DNA of 64,000 nucleotides, from contig ONPG01000001.1 of NCBI GenBank assembly GCA_900319645.1, positions 62,001 to 126,000 on the forward strand, written 5' to 3'. Source of the stretch: an uncultured Bacteroidales bacterium. GTDB lineage: Bacteria; Bacteroidota; Bacteroidia; Bacteroidales; Paludibacteraceae. The position numbers and the translations under genes were made by a program. This document shows positions 8,602-17,266 of this stretch, piece after piece (position 1 is the first letter of the stretch; every line of letters begins with the position of its first letter). The notes beneath the pieces were generated by a model that saw nothing but the letters and a program-made list of their open reading frames with translations, did no database searches and was not told the DNA's origin.

Positions 8602-9999
8602 TTACGCATTGTTTTTTCTCAGTTCATCGACGAATCGGTCAATTCGCCGCATCTCTCCGGGGATATCGATTCGTTGCGGGCAGTGGCTGACGCAATGGTC
8701 GCAACCGATACAATGGTCCGCTTGTCTCAGTTTTGGTACTGAGCGGTCGTAACCCACCAGAAACGCACGTCTGTTGCGTTTGTATTCGTTCTCCTGCGAG
8801 TCCGCGCTGGGCATCACTCCTTCGGCTATACACTTGTTGTAATGGCTGAAAATAGCAGGGATATTCAGCCCGTACGGGCAGGGCATACAGTAGTTGCAGG
8901 TTGTGCAAGGGATCGCTTTGAGTTCATAAATATCCTTTGCGAGAGCGAGCAGCCATTCTTCTTCCAGCACGCTCAGCGGCTCCAACGGAGAGAAAGTGCG
9001 GATGTTCTCTTGCAGGTGCTCCATATACGTCATGCCGGAGAGTACCGACAGAACTCCTTTCGGCGAACCCGCAAAGCGGAATGCCCACGCCGCAGGCGTA
9101 TAACGGCTGTCTTTCTTGTGCATCTTGGCGGTAATGGCATCCGGCTGGTTCGCCAGGCGTCCGCCTAATAACGGCTCCATGATTACGGCGGGAATACCGC
9201 GTTTCTCCAATTCGGCATAGAGGTAGTCCGCATCCGTGTTGCGCGGATTGATCTCGTTCGCGTAATTCCAGTCCAGATAGTTGAGCTCGATTTGCACAAA
9301 ATCCCAATGGTACTTACCTTCGTCGTGCCATTTTAGGAGCATGTCAAATATCTGAATATCACCATGGTACGAGAATCCGAGATTCCGAATCCTGCCTTTC
9401 TTTTTCTGCTCGACGAGCCAATCGAGGATCCCGTTGTCCATATACCTTCCGTAGAAAGTCTCCAGGCTGTCTTTCCCTCGGGAAGTACCGCCGATGGAGT
9501 GCAGCAGCAGGTAATCCACGTAGTCTGTTTGCAGGTAGTTGAGCGAGCGCTCGAACATGGCTACCGATTCCTCATGCGACCAGACGGAAGTGGAGAAATT
9601 CGACAACTTTGTGGCGATGAAATAGCTGTTTCTCGGATGACGCGCCAGCGCTATTCCTGTGCTTTGCTCCGACAGACCCTGGCAATAAACAGGCGACGTG
9701 TCGAAATAATTAACGCCATGCTCCAGGGCGTAATCCACCATCTCATTGACCGCCTCCTGATCGATGGCAGAATCGGGGTTCTCACGCGCCGTGCCGCCTG
9801 CCTGAACCGGCAGACGCATCATTCCGAATCCCAAGAGAGAAACCCGGTCGCCCGAATTGGGGTTGGTTCGCATGGTCATTTCTCCGTCTTCCTCTTTTGA
9901 GGCGAGCGTCGCGGAGGAGTTTTTCTTGCACGCGGTGGCCAGTACCGAGGTCGCGGCTACTGCGGCTAAGCTATGTGTGATAAATTCTCTTCTATTCAT
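8602..9999 (-). CDS. Exported Fe-S aldo/keto reductase with Tat signal
   Basis: NADPH-type aldo/keto reductase fold fused to a ferredoxin-like tail. The N-terminus MNRREFITHSLAAVAATSVL has the RRxF twin-arginine motif, and LATAC makes a possible lipobox. The AKR tetrad is visible as FDTSPVY (Asp, Tyr), ATK (Lys) and LLLH (His). The C-terminus has two 4Fe-4S-like clusters, CTTCNYCMPCPYG and CIGCDHCVSHCP. ATG at 9999 is preferred over a TTG nine bases upstream that lies in repeat DNA. It sits 18 nt before tatA. Substrate is unknown; placement beside the 4Fe-4S membrane protein implies electron supply from the membrane. Confidence 0.88.
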   Translation of the reverse strand: MNRREFITHSLAAVAATSVLATACKKNSSATLASKEEDGEMTMRTNPNSGDRVSLLGFGMMRLPVQAGGTARENPDSAIDQEAVNEMVDYALEHGVNYFDTSPVYCQGLSEQSTGIALARHPRNSYFIATKLSNFSTSVWSHEESVAMFERSLNYLQTDYVDYLLLHSIGGTSRGKDSLETFYGRYMDNGILDWLVEQKKKGRIRNLGFSYHGDIQIFDMLLKWHDEGKYHWDFVQIELNYLDWNYANEINPRNTDADYLYAELEKRGIPAVIMEPLLGGRLANQPDAITAKMHKKDSRYTPAAWAFRFAGSPKGVLSVLSGMTYMEHLQENIRTFSPLEPLSVLEEEWLLALAKDIYELKAIPCTTCNYCMPCPYGLNIPAIFSHYNKCIAEGVMPSADSQENEYKRNRRAFLVGYDRSVPKLRQADHCIGCDHCVSHCPQRIDIPGEMRRIDRFVDELRKNNA

Positions 10000-10110
10000 A
10001 ATTATCAATTGTCAAGATTTTCGCTTGTCGAAAATAATCGTGCCCGTTAAGGCTAAGAATTGTCAATTATCAATTATCAATTGTCAATTATCAATTATCA
10101 ATTTTCAATT
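10000..10110. repeat. Dispersed ~62-nt repeat (copy 1) plus 7-nt tract
   Basis: From 10000 to about 10062 the sequence matches 38816-38878 with only three or four differences. It includes the inverted repeat GATTTTCG...CGAAAATAATC. The remainder is CAATTAT/CAATTGT heptamers. In both copies the repeat ends exactly at the ATG of a minus-strand gene, here the aldo/keto reductase, so it forms that gene's 5' leader. Confidence 0.85.
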
Positions 10111-11610
10111 AACTTCGTGCATTTTGTTTCCCTCTACATAGATGGCGCTGAACGGTCGGGCAGGGCAGAGGTGCTCGCATTTGCCGCAACCGATACATTT
10201 CACGCTATCGACTACCGGTACTTCCACTTTTTTGCCGTTTATCTCTTTCTCTACCATCTGTATGGCGGTGGCTGGGCAGTGCCGTGCGCAGGCACCGCAA
10301 TGGTCGCCGTTGACCACGGGAATACAGTTCTTTTCTATCCACACGGCGTGACCGATATGAATGGCGGTTTTCTCTTCCTTGCTGATGGCGCGGATAGCTC
10401 CCGTCGGACACACGCTGCTGCAACGTGTACATTCAGGACGGCAGTAGCCGCGCTCGAAACTCATCTCCGGTTGCATGAATCGCATAGGATCCGTACTCGG
10501 GCGAAGTACATTGTTCGGACACGCGCTCACGCACAACTGGCAGGCTGTGCAATGACGATTCATATTGTATGCCGAAACGGAGCCCGGAGGAGTAATGGGA
10601 GTTTCGCGCTGGGGAATCTTTTTCTCTTCTATCTCTGCCAAACCGCCATCCACTTTGATCTTGGTCTCTGCCATCACAGCCGCTCCTGTCGCCAGAACGG
10701 CGCCTGTCAGAAACGCACGGCGCGAACCATCCTGTTTGTCCATTGTCCATTGTCCTTTGTCCTTTGTCCCTTTGTGCGTTATGAGTGGCCGGTAGTGCAA
10801 CGCGTCGAAATGGCACTGGTCGATACAATCGCCGCACGCCACGCAGCGGGTGGCATCCACCGTTCCGGCTTTGTAATCGATGGCAGACGCCTTGCAGTTT
10901 TTCTCGCATAGCGAGCAGTTCTTGCACTTGCCTTTGTCCATCTGCACGCGCATCAGCGAGAAGCGGCTGAAGAAACTGAGAATCGTTCCCACGGGGCAAA
11001 TGGTGTTGCAATATGTCCGTCCGTTTCGCCAGGCTAACACACCTATAACGACCAGCGTTAGGACTGCCACTACAAAGGTCGTCACGCTGCGCATCCATAG
11101 TTCCACTTCGCTGAAAAGATAACTGTCGTATTGGCTCTCGAATGCTGCCAAACCATTGTTCAGCATGTCGTACAGCGGTCGGAAAAGCGAGTTGACAATC
11201 CTGCCGTAAGCGGAGTACGGAGCCAGAAGGGTGGTCACGGGCGCAAAACCGATGACGAGGCATACCACAAACAAAACGAGCACGCTGTAACGCACTTTGT
11301 TCTGTGTCGCCACGCTGGTCTCGGAGCCTCTGCGGTAACGGTTCTTTTTCGCTTTTTTGCCCAGCCAACCGAACAGATCTTGCATCACTCCGAGCGGGCA
11401 GATCACGGAGCAGTAAATACGTCCGAAAATAAGCGTCACAGCAATCAAGATTAGCAGCATCGCGTAGTCCAGCGCTAACAGAGCCGGAAGGAATTGGATC
11501 TTCGCCACCCACGCTATATGCTGGCTCACGCCCCAACTGATGCCGAGGAAAAGCACATTGATCAGCACAAAGCAGATCGTAGCAAGTAGAATTCTAATCT
11601 TTCGTAACAT
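10105..11610 (-). CDS. Polytopic 4Fe-4S membrane protein with internal twin-arginine motif
   Basis: The N-terminal half resembles NapH/RnfB-like membrane ferredoxins: about four membrane helices (residues 8-30, 40-62, 100-125, 185-207) with CSVICPLG and CNTICPVG motifs, then CKNCSLCEKNC and CVACGDCIDQC clusters. After a 7-nt repeat-encoded linker (about 281-293) comes SRRAFLTGAVLATGAAVMA, with RR at 297-298: a Tat-type signal in mid-protein. The C-terminal half holds four more cluster motifs (CTACQLCVSACP, CTRCSSVCP, CGACARHCP, CIGCGKCEHLCP). It probably passes electrons across the membrane to exported clusters. Length is 501 residues. The aldo/keto reductase follows about 105 nt later. Confidence 0.88.
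   Translation of the reverse strand: MLRKIRILLATICFVLINVLFLGISWGVSQHIAWVAKIQFLPALLALDYAMLLILIAVTLIFGRIYCSVICPLGVMQDLFGWLGKKAKKNRYRRGSETSVATQNKVRYSVLVLFVVCLVIGFAPVTTLLAPYSAYGRIVNSLFRPLYDMLNNGLAAFESQYDSYLFSEVELWMRSVTTFVVAVLTLVVIGVLAWRNGRTYCNTICPVGTILSFFSRFSLMRVQMDKGKCKNCSLCEKNCKASAIDYKAGTVDATRCVACGDCIDQCHFDALHYRPLITHKGTKDKGQWTMDKQDGSRRAFLTGAVLATGAAVMAETKIKVDGGLAEIEEKKIPQRETPITPPGSVSAYNMNRHCTACQLCVSACPNNVLRPSTDPMRFMQPEMSFERGYCRPECTRCSSVCPTGAIRAISKEEKTAIHIGHAVWIEKNCIPVVNGDHCGACARHCPATAIQMVEKEINGKKVEVPVVDSVKCIGCGKCEHLCPARPFSAIYVEGNKMHEVN
10735..10777. repeat. In-frame heptamer tract in the 4Fe-4S protein gene
   Basis: Five exact-period heptamers of the form WTTGTCC lie at 10735-10769, with a degenerate sixth to 10777. 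They encode the linker just before the internal twin-arginine motif. The same word recurs at 61490-61561. Confidence 0.9.
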
Positions 11611-11642
11611 AAAACTGTTTACTGTTTTTTTATTTGATCATG

Positions 11643-11709
11643 TATCTTTATTCACAAACTTTCCGTGCCGATACGAATAGCCAATATCTTTATTTACAAA
11701 CTTTTCGTG
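11643..11709. repeat. 25-nt direct repeat, 42-nt period
   Basis: Two copies, 11643-11667 and 11685-11709, of a sequence starting TATCTTTATT and ending TTTCCGTG or TTTTCGTG differ at two bases. They lie between the DUF1893 gene and the 4Fe-4S protein gene. Confidence 0.85.
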
Positions 11710-11731
11710 TAGTACAAATGTCCAATTGGTA

Positions 11732-12247
11732 TCACATGGCACGTAGTATTTCCACGCACTCTTCCACGCTCATGGCGTCGTTCAGCCGGCTGTCTATCGG
11801 GCATTGACCCGAGCGGTCGCGGTTGAGTATCTGCGGCACTTCTTCGGCCGCATGCACAGCCACACCTGCATCGTGCAGCAACTCCTTCGCCGGAGTGCAG
11901 ATGAGGTTGGTATAAACCTCTGCCACGCCTGCGCTGATCATCAGTGCAGCGGCCGCCTTCCCGACCATCTTGTCCGCTACGATTGCACCTTGTAGCCGAT
12001 CCGGTTCTTCAGACACTAAAAGCAGCAGATCCTGCACACCGCGGCTCTGATACGTGGACAGACTGTCGTGGTTATACACGGCCAGCGACAAATGATCCGC
12101 ATTCACGATTTGCAGCAACGCCACGCCCACCTCCGCATTCACGATTGGCTGCTGCGCCTCGCTCTGCTCCGCTTTTTTCGTGCGGCCCGAGCATCCGGCT
12201 AACACAGCTGCTGCGAATGCAATGAGTACCCAATGTAAGTGTTTCAT
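11732..12247 (-). CDS. DUF1893-domain lipoprotein
   Basis: MKHLHWVLIAFAAAVLAGCSG is a lipoprotein signal with lipobox LAGC (Cys 19). The remaining 150 residues fit DUF1893: an LAVYNHDSLSTYQSRGVQDLL segment given here in part, GAIVADKMVGKAAAALM, EVYTNLICTPAKELL and VPQILNRDRSGQCPID. DUF1893 proteins are thought to have a cytidine-deaminase-like fold, with no function established to my knowledge. Known archaeal and thermophile members are cytosolic, so a lipid anchor is notable. It lies upstream of the Fe-S protein in the same direction, about 120 nt away. Confidence 0.82.
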   Translation of the reverse strand: MKHLHWVLIAFAAAVLAGCSGRTKKAEQSEAQQPIVNAEVGVALLQIVNADHLSLAVYNHDSLSTYQSRGVQDLLLLVSEEPDRLQGAIVADKMVGKAAAALMISAGVAEVYTNLICTPAKELLHDAGVAVHAAEEVPQILNRDRSGQCPIDSRLNDAMSVEECVEILRAM

Positions 12248-12310
12248 TTTTTTGATATAGTTGAAATGGTTATATTCTTTATTTTTGTTTCCTATTTCTT
12301 ACCCGACAAT

Positions 12311-12343
12311 GGGTGATTCATGGGTGATTCATGGGTGATTATC
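12311..12343. repeat. 11-nt tandem repeat
   Basis: GGGTGATTCAT occurs twice exactly, followed by GGGTGATTATC, in the spacer between the TonB-dependent receptor and the DUF1893 lipoprotein. It has the same 11-nt period as the tracts at 19637 and 41640. Confidence 0.9.
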
Positions 12344-12368
12344 GAGACCAAAACGGGAGGAAAACGGA

Positions 12369-14312
12369 TCAAAAAGAGAACTGAAGTCCAGCCATTACGG
12401 TGGTTTTGGGCATCGGGAATCCGGCATTGATCTCATATTCGCTTCCCAACAGGTTATCCGCAGTAAGTGTCACCCATAATTCTCTCCATATTCTGCCCGC
12501 GGCATGTGCGTCCCACAGTACGAAATTCTGTTTGTAATGGGCGGTTGTCGTCACGGGATTGCCGGAACCGGTGCTCACCGTTCCACCGCCAGCGGTGGTA
12601 ACAGGCAGTTTGGTCCACAAACCGTGCACATATTGCAGGTTCGTGCCTATACGAAACCGGTCGTGGTGATATCCGACAGATAGGTTCAGTTTGTGCTCGG
12701 GCGCAGCCAATACCGGATTAACCATATATAGATAACTGTAGTTGGCGCCTACCATGAGACCCTTCCATACGCGAGCGGAGAACTCCACTTCGCAGCCGGC
12801 ATTTTTCAATTCGCCTGTGTTCACATTCTTCGGCCGTCCGTCCACCATACGCGTTTCTATCATGTTCTTAGCGTGCAGATAGAAGAGGTTCGCGCCCACG
12901 CGTATTCTGCCGCCTAAGAAATACTGCTTGTAAGCCAGTTCGTAGTTCCACAGGTTGACGGCTTGCAGGCTGTCATTGGCTGGAGCGTACATATAGAGTT
13001 CGCGGATGGTCGGATTGCGGAAACCACGGCTGACGACGGCTTTCAGTTGGGCGTCTTGCGGCAACAAAAAAGACAATCCTGCCTGTGGAGCATAGTAGAA
13101 CCCTGCTGCGGAATGCCAACCCAACCGCACTCCCGCATCCAGCGAGAACCATTCGATCACCTGTTGACGGAAATCAACATAACCCGCCAAATCGTATTGG
13201 GTCTTGCGAATTACTTCTTTGGTAGCGGGAACAGCATCCGTTAGTCCCTTGTTCCACACATGACCGCCGAAATGCTGGTAGTCGAAACCGAAGGTGGTAC
13301 TATTCCCGCGGAACATCCGCACGGTCTGATACGCACTCACGCCTAACATGAGATCTGTATGGTTGTATTCGGTCTGAGGTGCCTCCTCGCCGGCTTTGTA
13401 ACCGTCGTTGATACGGTGCTTTCCGCCTGAGTAATAGACGCGTATAGCACCCTCCGTACGTTCGTATCGGTTCTCCGCAGAGAGCGTTGCCATGCCGCGC
13501 AACACATGCTGGTGACTTCCGAAAATTGGTTCGCTCACGGTTCCCGGGTTTGCTGTATTGAAATAAGCGATATTACCCGTGGCGTTGAGCGACCAGTGGG
13601 TGTTGAAATCGTATCCCAGCCGAGCAAATCCGCTGTATTGGTCAAATCCCATATTCTCCCTATGACCGCTTGTGCGGACGTAGTTGAATCCTACCGCTTC
13701 CGTCCATTTGCCGCGACGCAGCTGATTCGTGATTCCGGCATCCACCGAATAGTGAGAACCTCCCTGCGCGTGCAGCGAAGTGATGATGGTGTCATTCTTA
13801 GGACGACGGGTAACGATGTTGATCACACCGCCCAATGCGTTGGAACCGTAGTAGAGCGAACCGGGACCGCGGATGACCTCCACACGTTCCGCCATCTGGG
13901 TCTGGTAGTTATCGGCAATCGGATGTCCGTAGAGCCCTGCGTATTGCGGCAGACCGTCTATCAACACCAACACATCCGTATTCGGCTGACCGCCTATTCC
14001 GCGCACTTTGATACCTCCCGAACCGCCTGTACTCACGCCGTAACCGATTACGCCGCGTTGGGTGACAAACAGACCCGGCACTTGCTCTGTCAAAGTAGGA
14101 AGTATATTCGGAGAAGATTTTTCTGTGAGAACCTCTTGATCCACCACCGAGACCGTAACAGGTAACAGACGCACGTCCGTAGCGGTACGTGTTCCGGTTG
14201 CCACCACTTCCTCCAGCGCAACGGTACGAAGCGTGTCCTGCGCTTCCTGTGTTTCTGCACATACAAACGTAGCGGCAAGTAAGTAAATCAAAAAGATGCA
14301 GCCTCGTTTCAT
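12369..14312 (-). CDS. TonB-dependent outer-membrane receptor
   Basis: ATG at 14312 gives MKRGCIFLIYLLAATFVCA, a clean signal peptide; the longer frame from 14330 starts at a TTG in repeat DNA. The plug domain follows (VLTEKSSPNILPTL, KVRGIGGQPNTDVLVLIDG, VIRGPGSLYYGSNALGGVINI), then a beta-barrel ending in Phe (AGLQFSF) as required for Bam recognition. At 647 residues, with no carboxypeptidase-like N-terminal domain, it resembles BtuB/FepA-type receptors for cobalamin, haem or siderophores rather than SusC. No SusD partner or riboswitch was seen. Confidence 0.92.
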   Translation of the reverse strand: MKRGCIFLIYLLAATFVCAETQEAQDTLRTVALEEVVATGTRTATDVRLLPVTVSVVDQEVLTEKSSPNILPTLTEQVPGLFVTQRGVIGYGVSTGGSGGIKVRGIGGQPNTDVLVLIDGLPQYAGLYGHPIADNYQTQMAERVEVIRGPGSLYYGSNALGGVINIVTRRPKNDTIITSLHAQGGSHYSVDAGITNQLRRGKWTEAVGFNYVRTSGHRENMGFDQYSGFARLGYDFNTHWSLNATGNIAYFNTANPGTVSEPIFGSHQHVLRGMATLSAENRYERTEGAIRVYYSGGKHRINDGYKAGEEAPQTEYNHTDLMLGVSAYQTVRMFRGNSTTFGFDYQHFGGHVWNKGLTDAVPATKEVIRKTQYDLAGYVDFRQQVIEWFSLDAGVRLGWHSAAGFYYAPQAGLSFLLPQDAQLKAVVSRGFRNPTIRELYMYAPANDSLQAVNLWNYELAYKQYFLGGRIRVGANLFYLHAKNMIETRMVDGRPKNVNTGELKNAGCEVEFSARVWKGLMVGANYSYLYMVNPVLAAPEHKLNLSVGYHHDRFRIGTNLQYVHGLWTKLPVTTAGGGTVSTGSGNPVTTTAHYKQNFVLWDAHAAGRIWRELWVTLTADNLLGSEYEINAGFPMPKTTVMAGLQFSF

Positions 14313-14317
14313 AAAAC

Positions 14318-14353
14318 TTTCAATTACCAATTGTCAATTGTCAATTATCAATT
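14318..14353. repeat. CAATTRT heptamer tract
   Basis: About four copies of CAATTAC, CAATTGT or CAATTAT fill the gap between the DMT transporter stop and the TonB receptor start. Confidence 0.85.
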
Positions 14354-15307
14354 TTATAAACTTCCAAAGGCGAGACAGATCAAACCGGTAAGGATCCCAA
14401 GCATGCAAAGCACTTTTTTCCACGGGTCTTTCTCTTTCAGGAAAAGTAATCCGTACGCAAAACCGATCACCGTTCCTCCGCGGCGGATCGTACTGACTAC
14501 GGCTATCATAGAATCCGGATCCTGCAACGCTAACATATACACATTATCGCTGATTACCAGAAACAACGAGATGAGAGGAATGGCCATGAGTGCCAGCCCG
14601 CTTTCACCAGGACGAAGAACCGGACGCGTATTGTGACGGCGGTGGTGAATATAGCAGAATATGGTCATCATAACTGCCTGATAGAGCGTGTAATAGACCT
14701 GAACGGCATTGTGGTCGAACTGACGCATCATATACTTGTCATACAGACCTGAGCACGCACCGATTAGTATTGCCAGTGCAAGGCATACATAGTATTTGAC
14801 TTCCGGCTCTTTCGCCAATTGGGCTAACCGGGCACGTTTGGACTTGCCGGAAGGAATTTGTGTCCTGTTGGAGAACGAGAATGCGAAGATACTACCGATG
14901 GCCAGTATCACACCTGCCCACTGCCAGATATTAAGCCGTTCGCCGAAGATCAGCAATGCGCCGATAAGTGTCCACATCGGACGGGTGGCCTGCCAGGGAC
15001 TGACCAGAGAAATCGGCAGATGCTTTAGCGACACGTAAGCGAAGATCCAACTGCTGAGCACGATAACAGATTTGACGAGTGTGAGAAGATGTCCGCGTAA
15101 ATCCATTTCCGGCACATAGAATGCCGTGTCATACAAAGCCTCTGGCATCCAGCGGGACAACAGCAACGGCACGATAACAATGCCGGATGAAATCAGCACA
15201 CTGGCCGTCAGCACATCCACTGCGCTGTTGTCACGTAGTGCTACTTTCTTGCTGATGTCATAAAAGCCCAGACACAGCGCTGATATAAACGCAAGAACAA
15301 CCCACAT
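14354..15307 (-). CDS. EamA/DMT-family transporter
   Basis: Drug/metabolite transporter superfamily protein with about ten membrane helices in two EamA halves. The first half contains YDISKKVALRDNS and the second begins near residue 175 with YYVCLALAILIGACSGLYDK. ATG at 15307 (MWVVLAFISALCLGFYDI) is preferred over GTG and TTG codons just upstream that lie in a heptamer tract. The 317-residue length is normal. The substrate cannot be told from sequence. Confidence 0.88.
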   Translation of the reverse strand: MWVVLAFISALCLGFYDISKKVALRDNSAVDVLTASVLISSGIVIVPLLLSRWMPEALYDTAFYVPEMDLRGHLLTLVKSVIVLSSWIFAYVSLKHLPISLVSPWQATRPMWTLIGALLIFGERLNIWQWAGVILAIGSIFAFSFSNRTQIPSGKSKRARLAQLAKEPEVKYYVCLALAILIGACSGLYDKYMMRQFDHNAVQVYYTLYQAVMMTIFCYIHHRRHNTRPVLRPGESGLALMAIPLISLFLVISDNVYMLALQDPDSMIAVVSTIRRGGTVIGFAYGLLFLKEKDPWKKVLCMLGILTGLICLAFGSL

Positions 15308-15310
15308 CAC

Positions 15311-15365
15311 CAATTATCAATTCTCAATTATCAATTATCAATTCTCAATTGTCAATTCTTAATTA
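15311..15365. repeat. CAATTAT/CAATTCT heptamer tract
   Basis: About seven CAATTNT heptamers fill the spacer between the first acyl-CoA ligase and the DMT transporter. The last bases supply the stop region of the ligase at 15363. Confidence 0.9.
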
Positions 15366-17111
15366 CTTATACAGGAATCGTTTAATGGATTTCTTAGGTG
15401 TCTTCTCAAAGGGTTTTTCTTGTACCTCGATGTTCGACACTTTGCTGTAAGACGGAATGAGGTTATTGAGTTTCTCAAGGTTCGCTTTCATGATTTTCTC
15501 TACTTCCTCCAGCGTCATTCGTTTGGTCAGCGTCTCATCAGGGAAGACAAGTGCCACCAGTTTGCCTTCGCGCTCTACGATGAGCGACTCGCCCACAGCC
15601 TCCTGGTTATTGAGCTTGTCCTCAATCTCCTCGGGATAGATGTTCTGTCCCGATGCACCGAGTATCATGGTCTTCGAGCGGCCTTTGATGAAGATGTTTT
15701 TCTTCTTGTCCAAACATCCGAGGTCACCCGTACGCATCCATCCGTCTTCGGTAAATGCTGCCTTGGTGGCTTCTTCGTTCTTGTAGTAACCTAACATGAC
15801 GTTCTCACCTTTCACCTCGATCTCGCCGATACCTTCAGCGTTCGGATCGGCTATACGTACCTGCATGTTCATCACAGGCACACCACCTGAGCGAGCCTTG
15901 AAATATTTAGGCGGATTGCCGCCGATAAGTGGACCGCACTCGGTCATTCCGTAGCCGATTGAGAGCGGGAAATGGATATCCATCAGACATTTCTCTACAA
16001 CAGGATTCATAGCTGCACCGCCGCAGATAAAATACCTCAGATGACCTCCGAAAGCGCTCTTCAAAGCCGATTTCACACGGGCTTTGATGATTGAACCGAT
16101 ACCCGGCACATGCCACAACGTACGGATCGCCCATTTGCTGAGCGTCGGGTCAAGGTTCTTTTTGTATATTTTCTCAATCACCAAAGGAACCGTAACAACC
16201 AGATACGGTTGAACGTCTTTGAGGGCTTTCAGTAGAATGCTCGGAGTGGGACTCTTGGTCAGAAAATAGATGTGTGTCCCGGAACAAAGAGGGTAGAGCA
16301 GTTCGCAAATCTGGCCGAACATATGCGCCAGAGGGAGCATGGAGACAAGTCGCTGTCCCGGATCTACAGGCAGCATACGCATTCCCACTTCTACGTTGTT
16401 GCTCAGCGAGCGGCCGTTGAGCATCACTCCTTTGGGAGAACCTGTCGAACCGCTGGTATAGTTGATGAGCATCAACTTGTCCGGGTCAGCGGTAAAGCAA
16501 ACGTCCTCCGGCTCTATACCGTGAGGGAACTTGGTGTTGAAGGCTGCAGTTATCTCTTTCTCGCTCGGCATCACTACGTCCGGGGAAACATACAGCGGAC
16601 GGAAATCCTCCAGTGAAAGTGCCACTTTGATGTTCTTCGGCAACGCCACTTTCTCTCCATTCGTGTTCTCTCCATCATTCGCCGCTTTCTCTCCATCAGC
16701 TTTCTCGCCTCCATTTGCTGCTTTCTCTCCATCAGCCTTCTTGCTTTCATTCGCCCATTTCTCTATCTCGTGCCATACGTACGGACCTACGAAGAGCATC
16801 TCCGAGTCGGAGTGCTCGAGCAGGTGGGCAATGTCTTTCGGATGGAAGTCCTGGAGAATACTTACGCAAACGGCTTCATAGGAAGCGATTGACAGATAAC
16901 TGACCGCCCAATTGGCACAGTTACGTCCGGCTATAGCTATCTTACTGCCTTTTTTCAATCCCAGTTTTTCAAAGAGTGTATGCATACGAAGCATCTCTGT
17001 TGCCAGCTCGCTGAACGTGTACTCGTGGTTCTCGCCGTAGTCGGTCAATGCCGCGTCATTCCACTGATGGGACATGACTTCGGTCAGATAATTCAGGAAG
17101 TGTTTCTGCAT
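15363..17111 (-). CDS. Long-chain acyl-CoA synthetase (AMP-forming), copy 1
   Basis: Activates fatty acids to acyl-AMP and then acyl-CoA. The P-loop INYTSGSTGSPKGVML, the motif YGMTECGPLIGG, the A8 region GWMRTGDLGCLDKKK and the C-terminal catalytic Lys context (PFEKTPKKSIKRFLYK) are all present. It is closely related to the gene at 17267-18916, so this is a tandem duplication. Residues 121-155 carry a charged tandem insertion (unit KADGEKAANGGE) that the paralogue lacks. Its own promoter lies at 17151-17181. Confidence 0.92.
   Translation of the reverse strand: MQKHFLNYLTEVMSHQWNDAALTDYGENHEYTFSELATEMLRMHTLFEKLGLKKGSKIAIAGRNCANWAVSYLSIASYEAVCVSILQDFHPKDIAHLLEHSDSEMLFVGPYVWHEIEKWANESKKADGEKAANGGEKADGEKAANDGENTNGEKVALPKNIKVALSLEDFRPLYVSPDVVMPSEKEITAAFNTKFPHGIEPEDVCFTADPDKLMLINYTSGSTGSPKGVMLNGRSLSNNVEVGMRMLPVDPGQRLVSMLPLAHMFGQICELLYPLCSGTHIYFLTKSPTPSILLKALKDVQPYLVVTVPLVIEKIYKKNLDPTLSKWAIRTLWHVPGIGSIIKARVKSALKSAFGGHLRYFICGGAAMNPVVEKCLMDIHFPLSIGYGMTECGPLIGGNPPKYFKARSGGVPVMNMQVRIADPNAEGIGEIEVKGENVMLGYYKNEEATKAAFTEDGWMRTGDLGCLDKKKNIFIKGRSKTMILGASGQNIYPEEIEDKLNNQEAVGESLIVEREGKLVALVFPDETLTKRMTLEEVEKIMKANLEKLNNLIPSYSKVSNIEVQEKPFEKTPKKSIKRFLYK
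16647..16742. repeat. In-frame 36-nt coding repeat in acyl-CoA synthetase
   Basis: Two full copies and one partial copy of a 12-codon unit (KADGEKAANGGE, KADGEKAANDGE, NTNGEK) form a hydrophilic surface insertion between the N-terminal subdomains. Confidence 0.85.
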
Positions 17112-17150
17112 AGTTGTAATTGTTTACGACCTATAATTCCAATTTGGGTG

Positions 17151-17181
17151 CAAAATTACAATTTTTTTTCGACATATGCAA
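17151..17181 (-). promoter_or_regulatory. Promoter of acyl-CoA synthetase copy 1
   Basis: On the minus strand: TTG at 17181-17179, 20-nt spacer with CATATGTC and an A run, -7 box TAATTTTG at 17158-17151. The start codon is 40 nt downstream. Confidence 0.75.
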
Positions 17182-17266
17182 GAAAAAACGCAATAAAAAA
17201 ACAAAGGCCAGCCTCCCGGTTGCACCTTTGCTTTGTTCCCCGAAGGGAACCAATCTACTTACTCAC

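Noticed and set aside
17235..17250. GTTCCC-CGAA-GGGAAC hairpin after acyl-CoA synthetase copy 2
   Set aside because: It has a short 6-bp stem and no T run on the minus strand; too weak to call a terminator.
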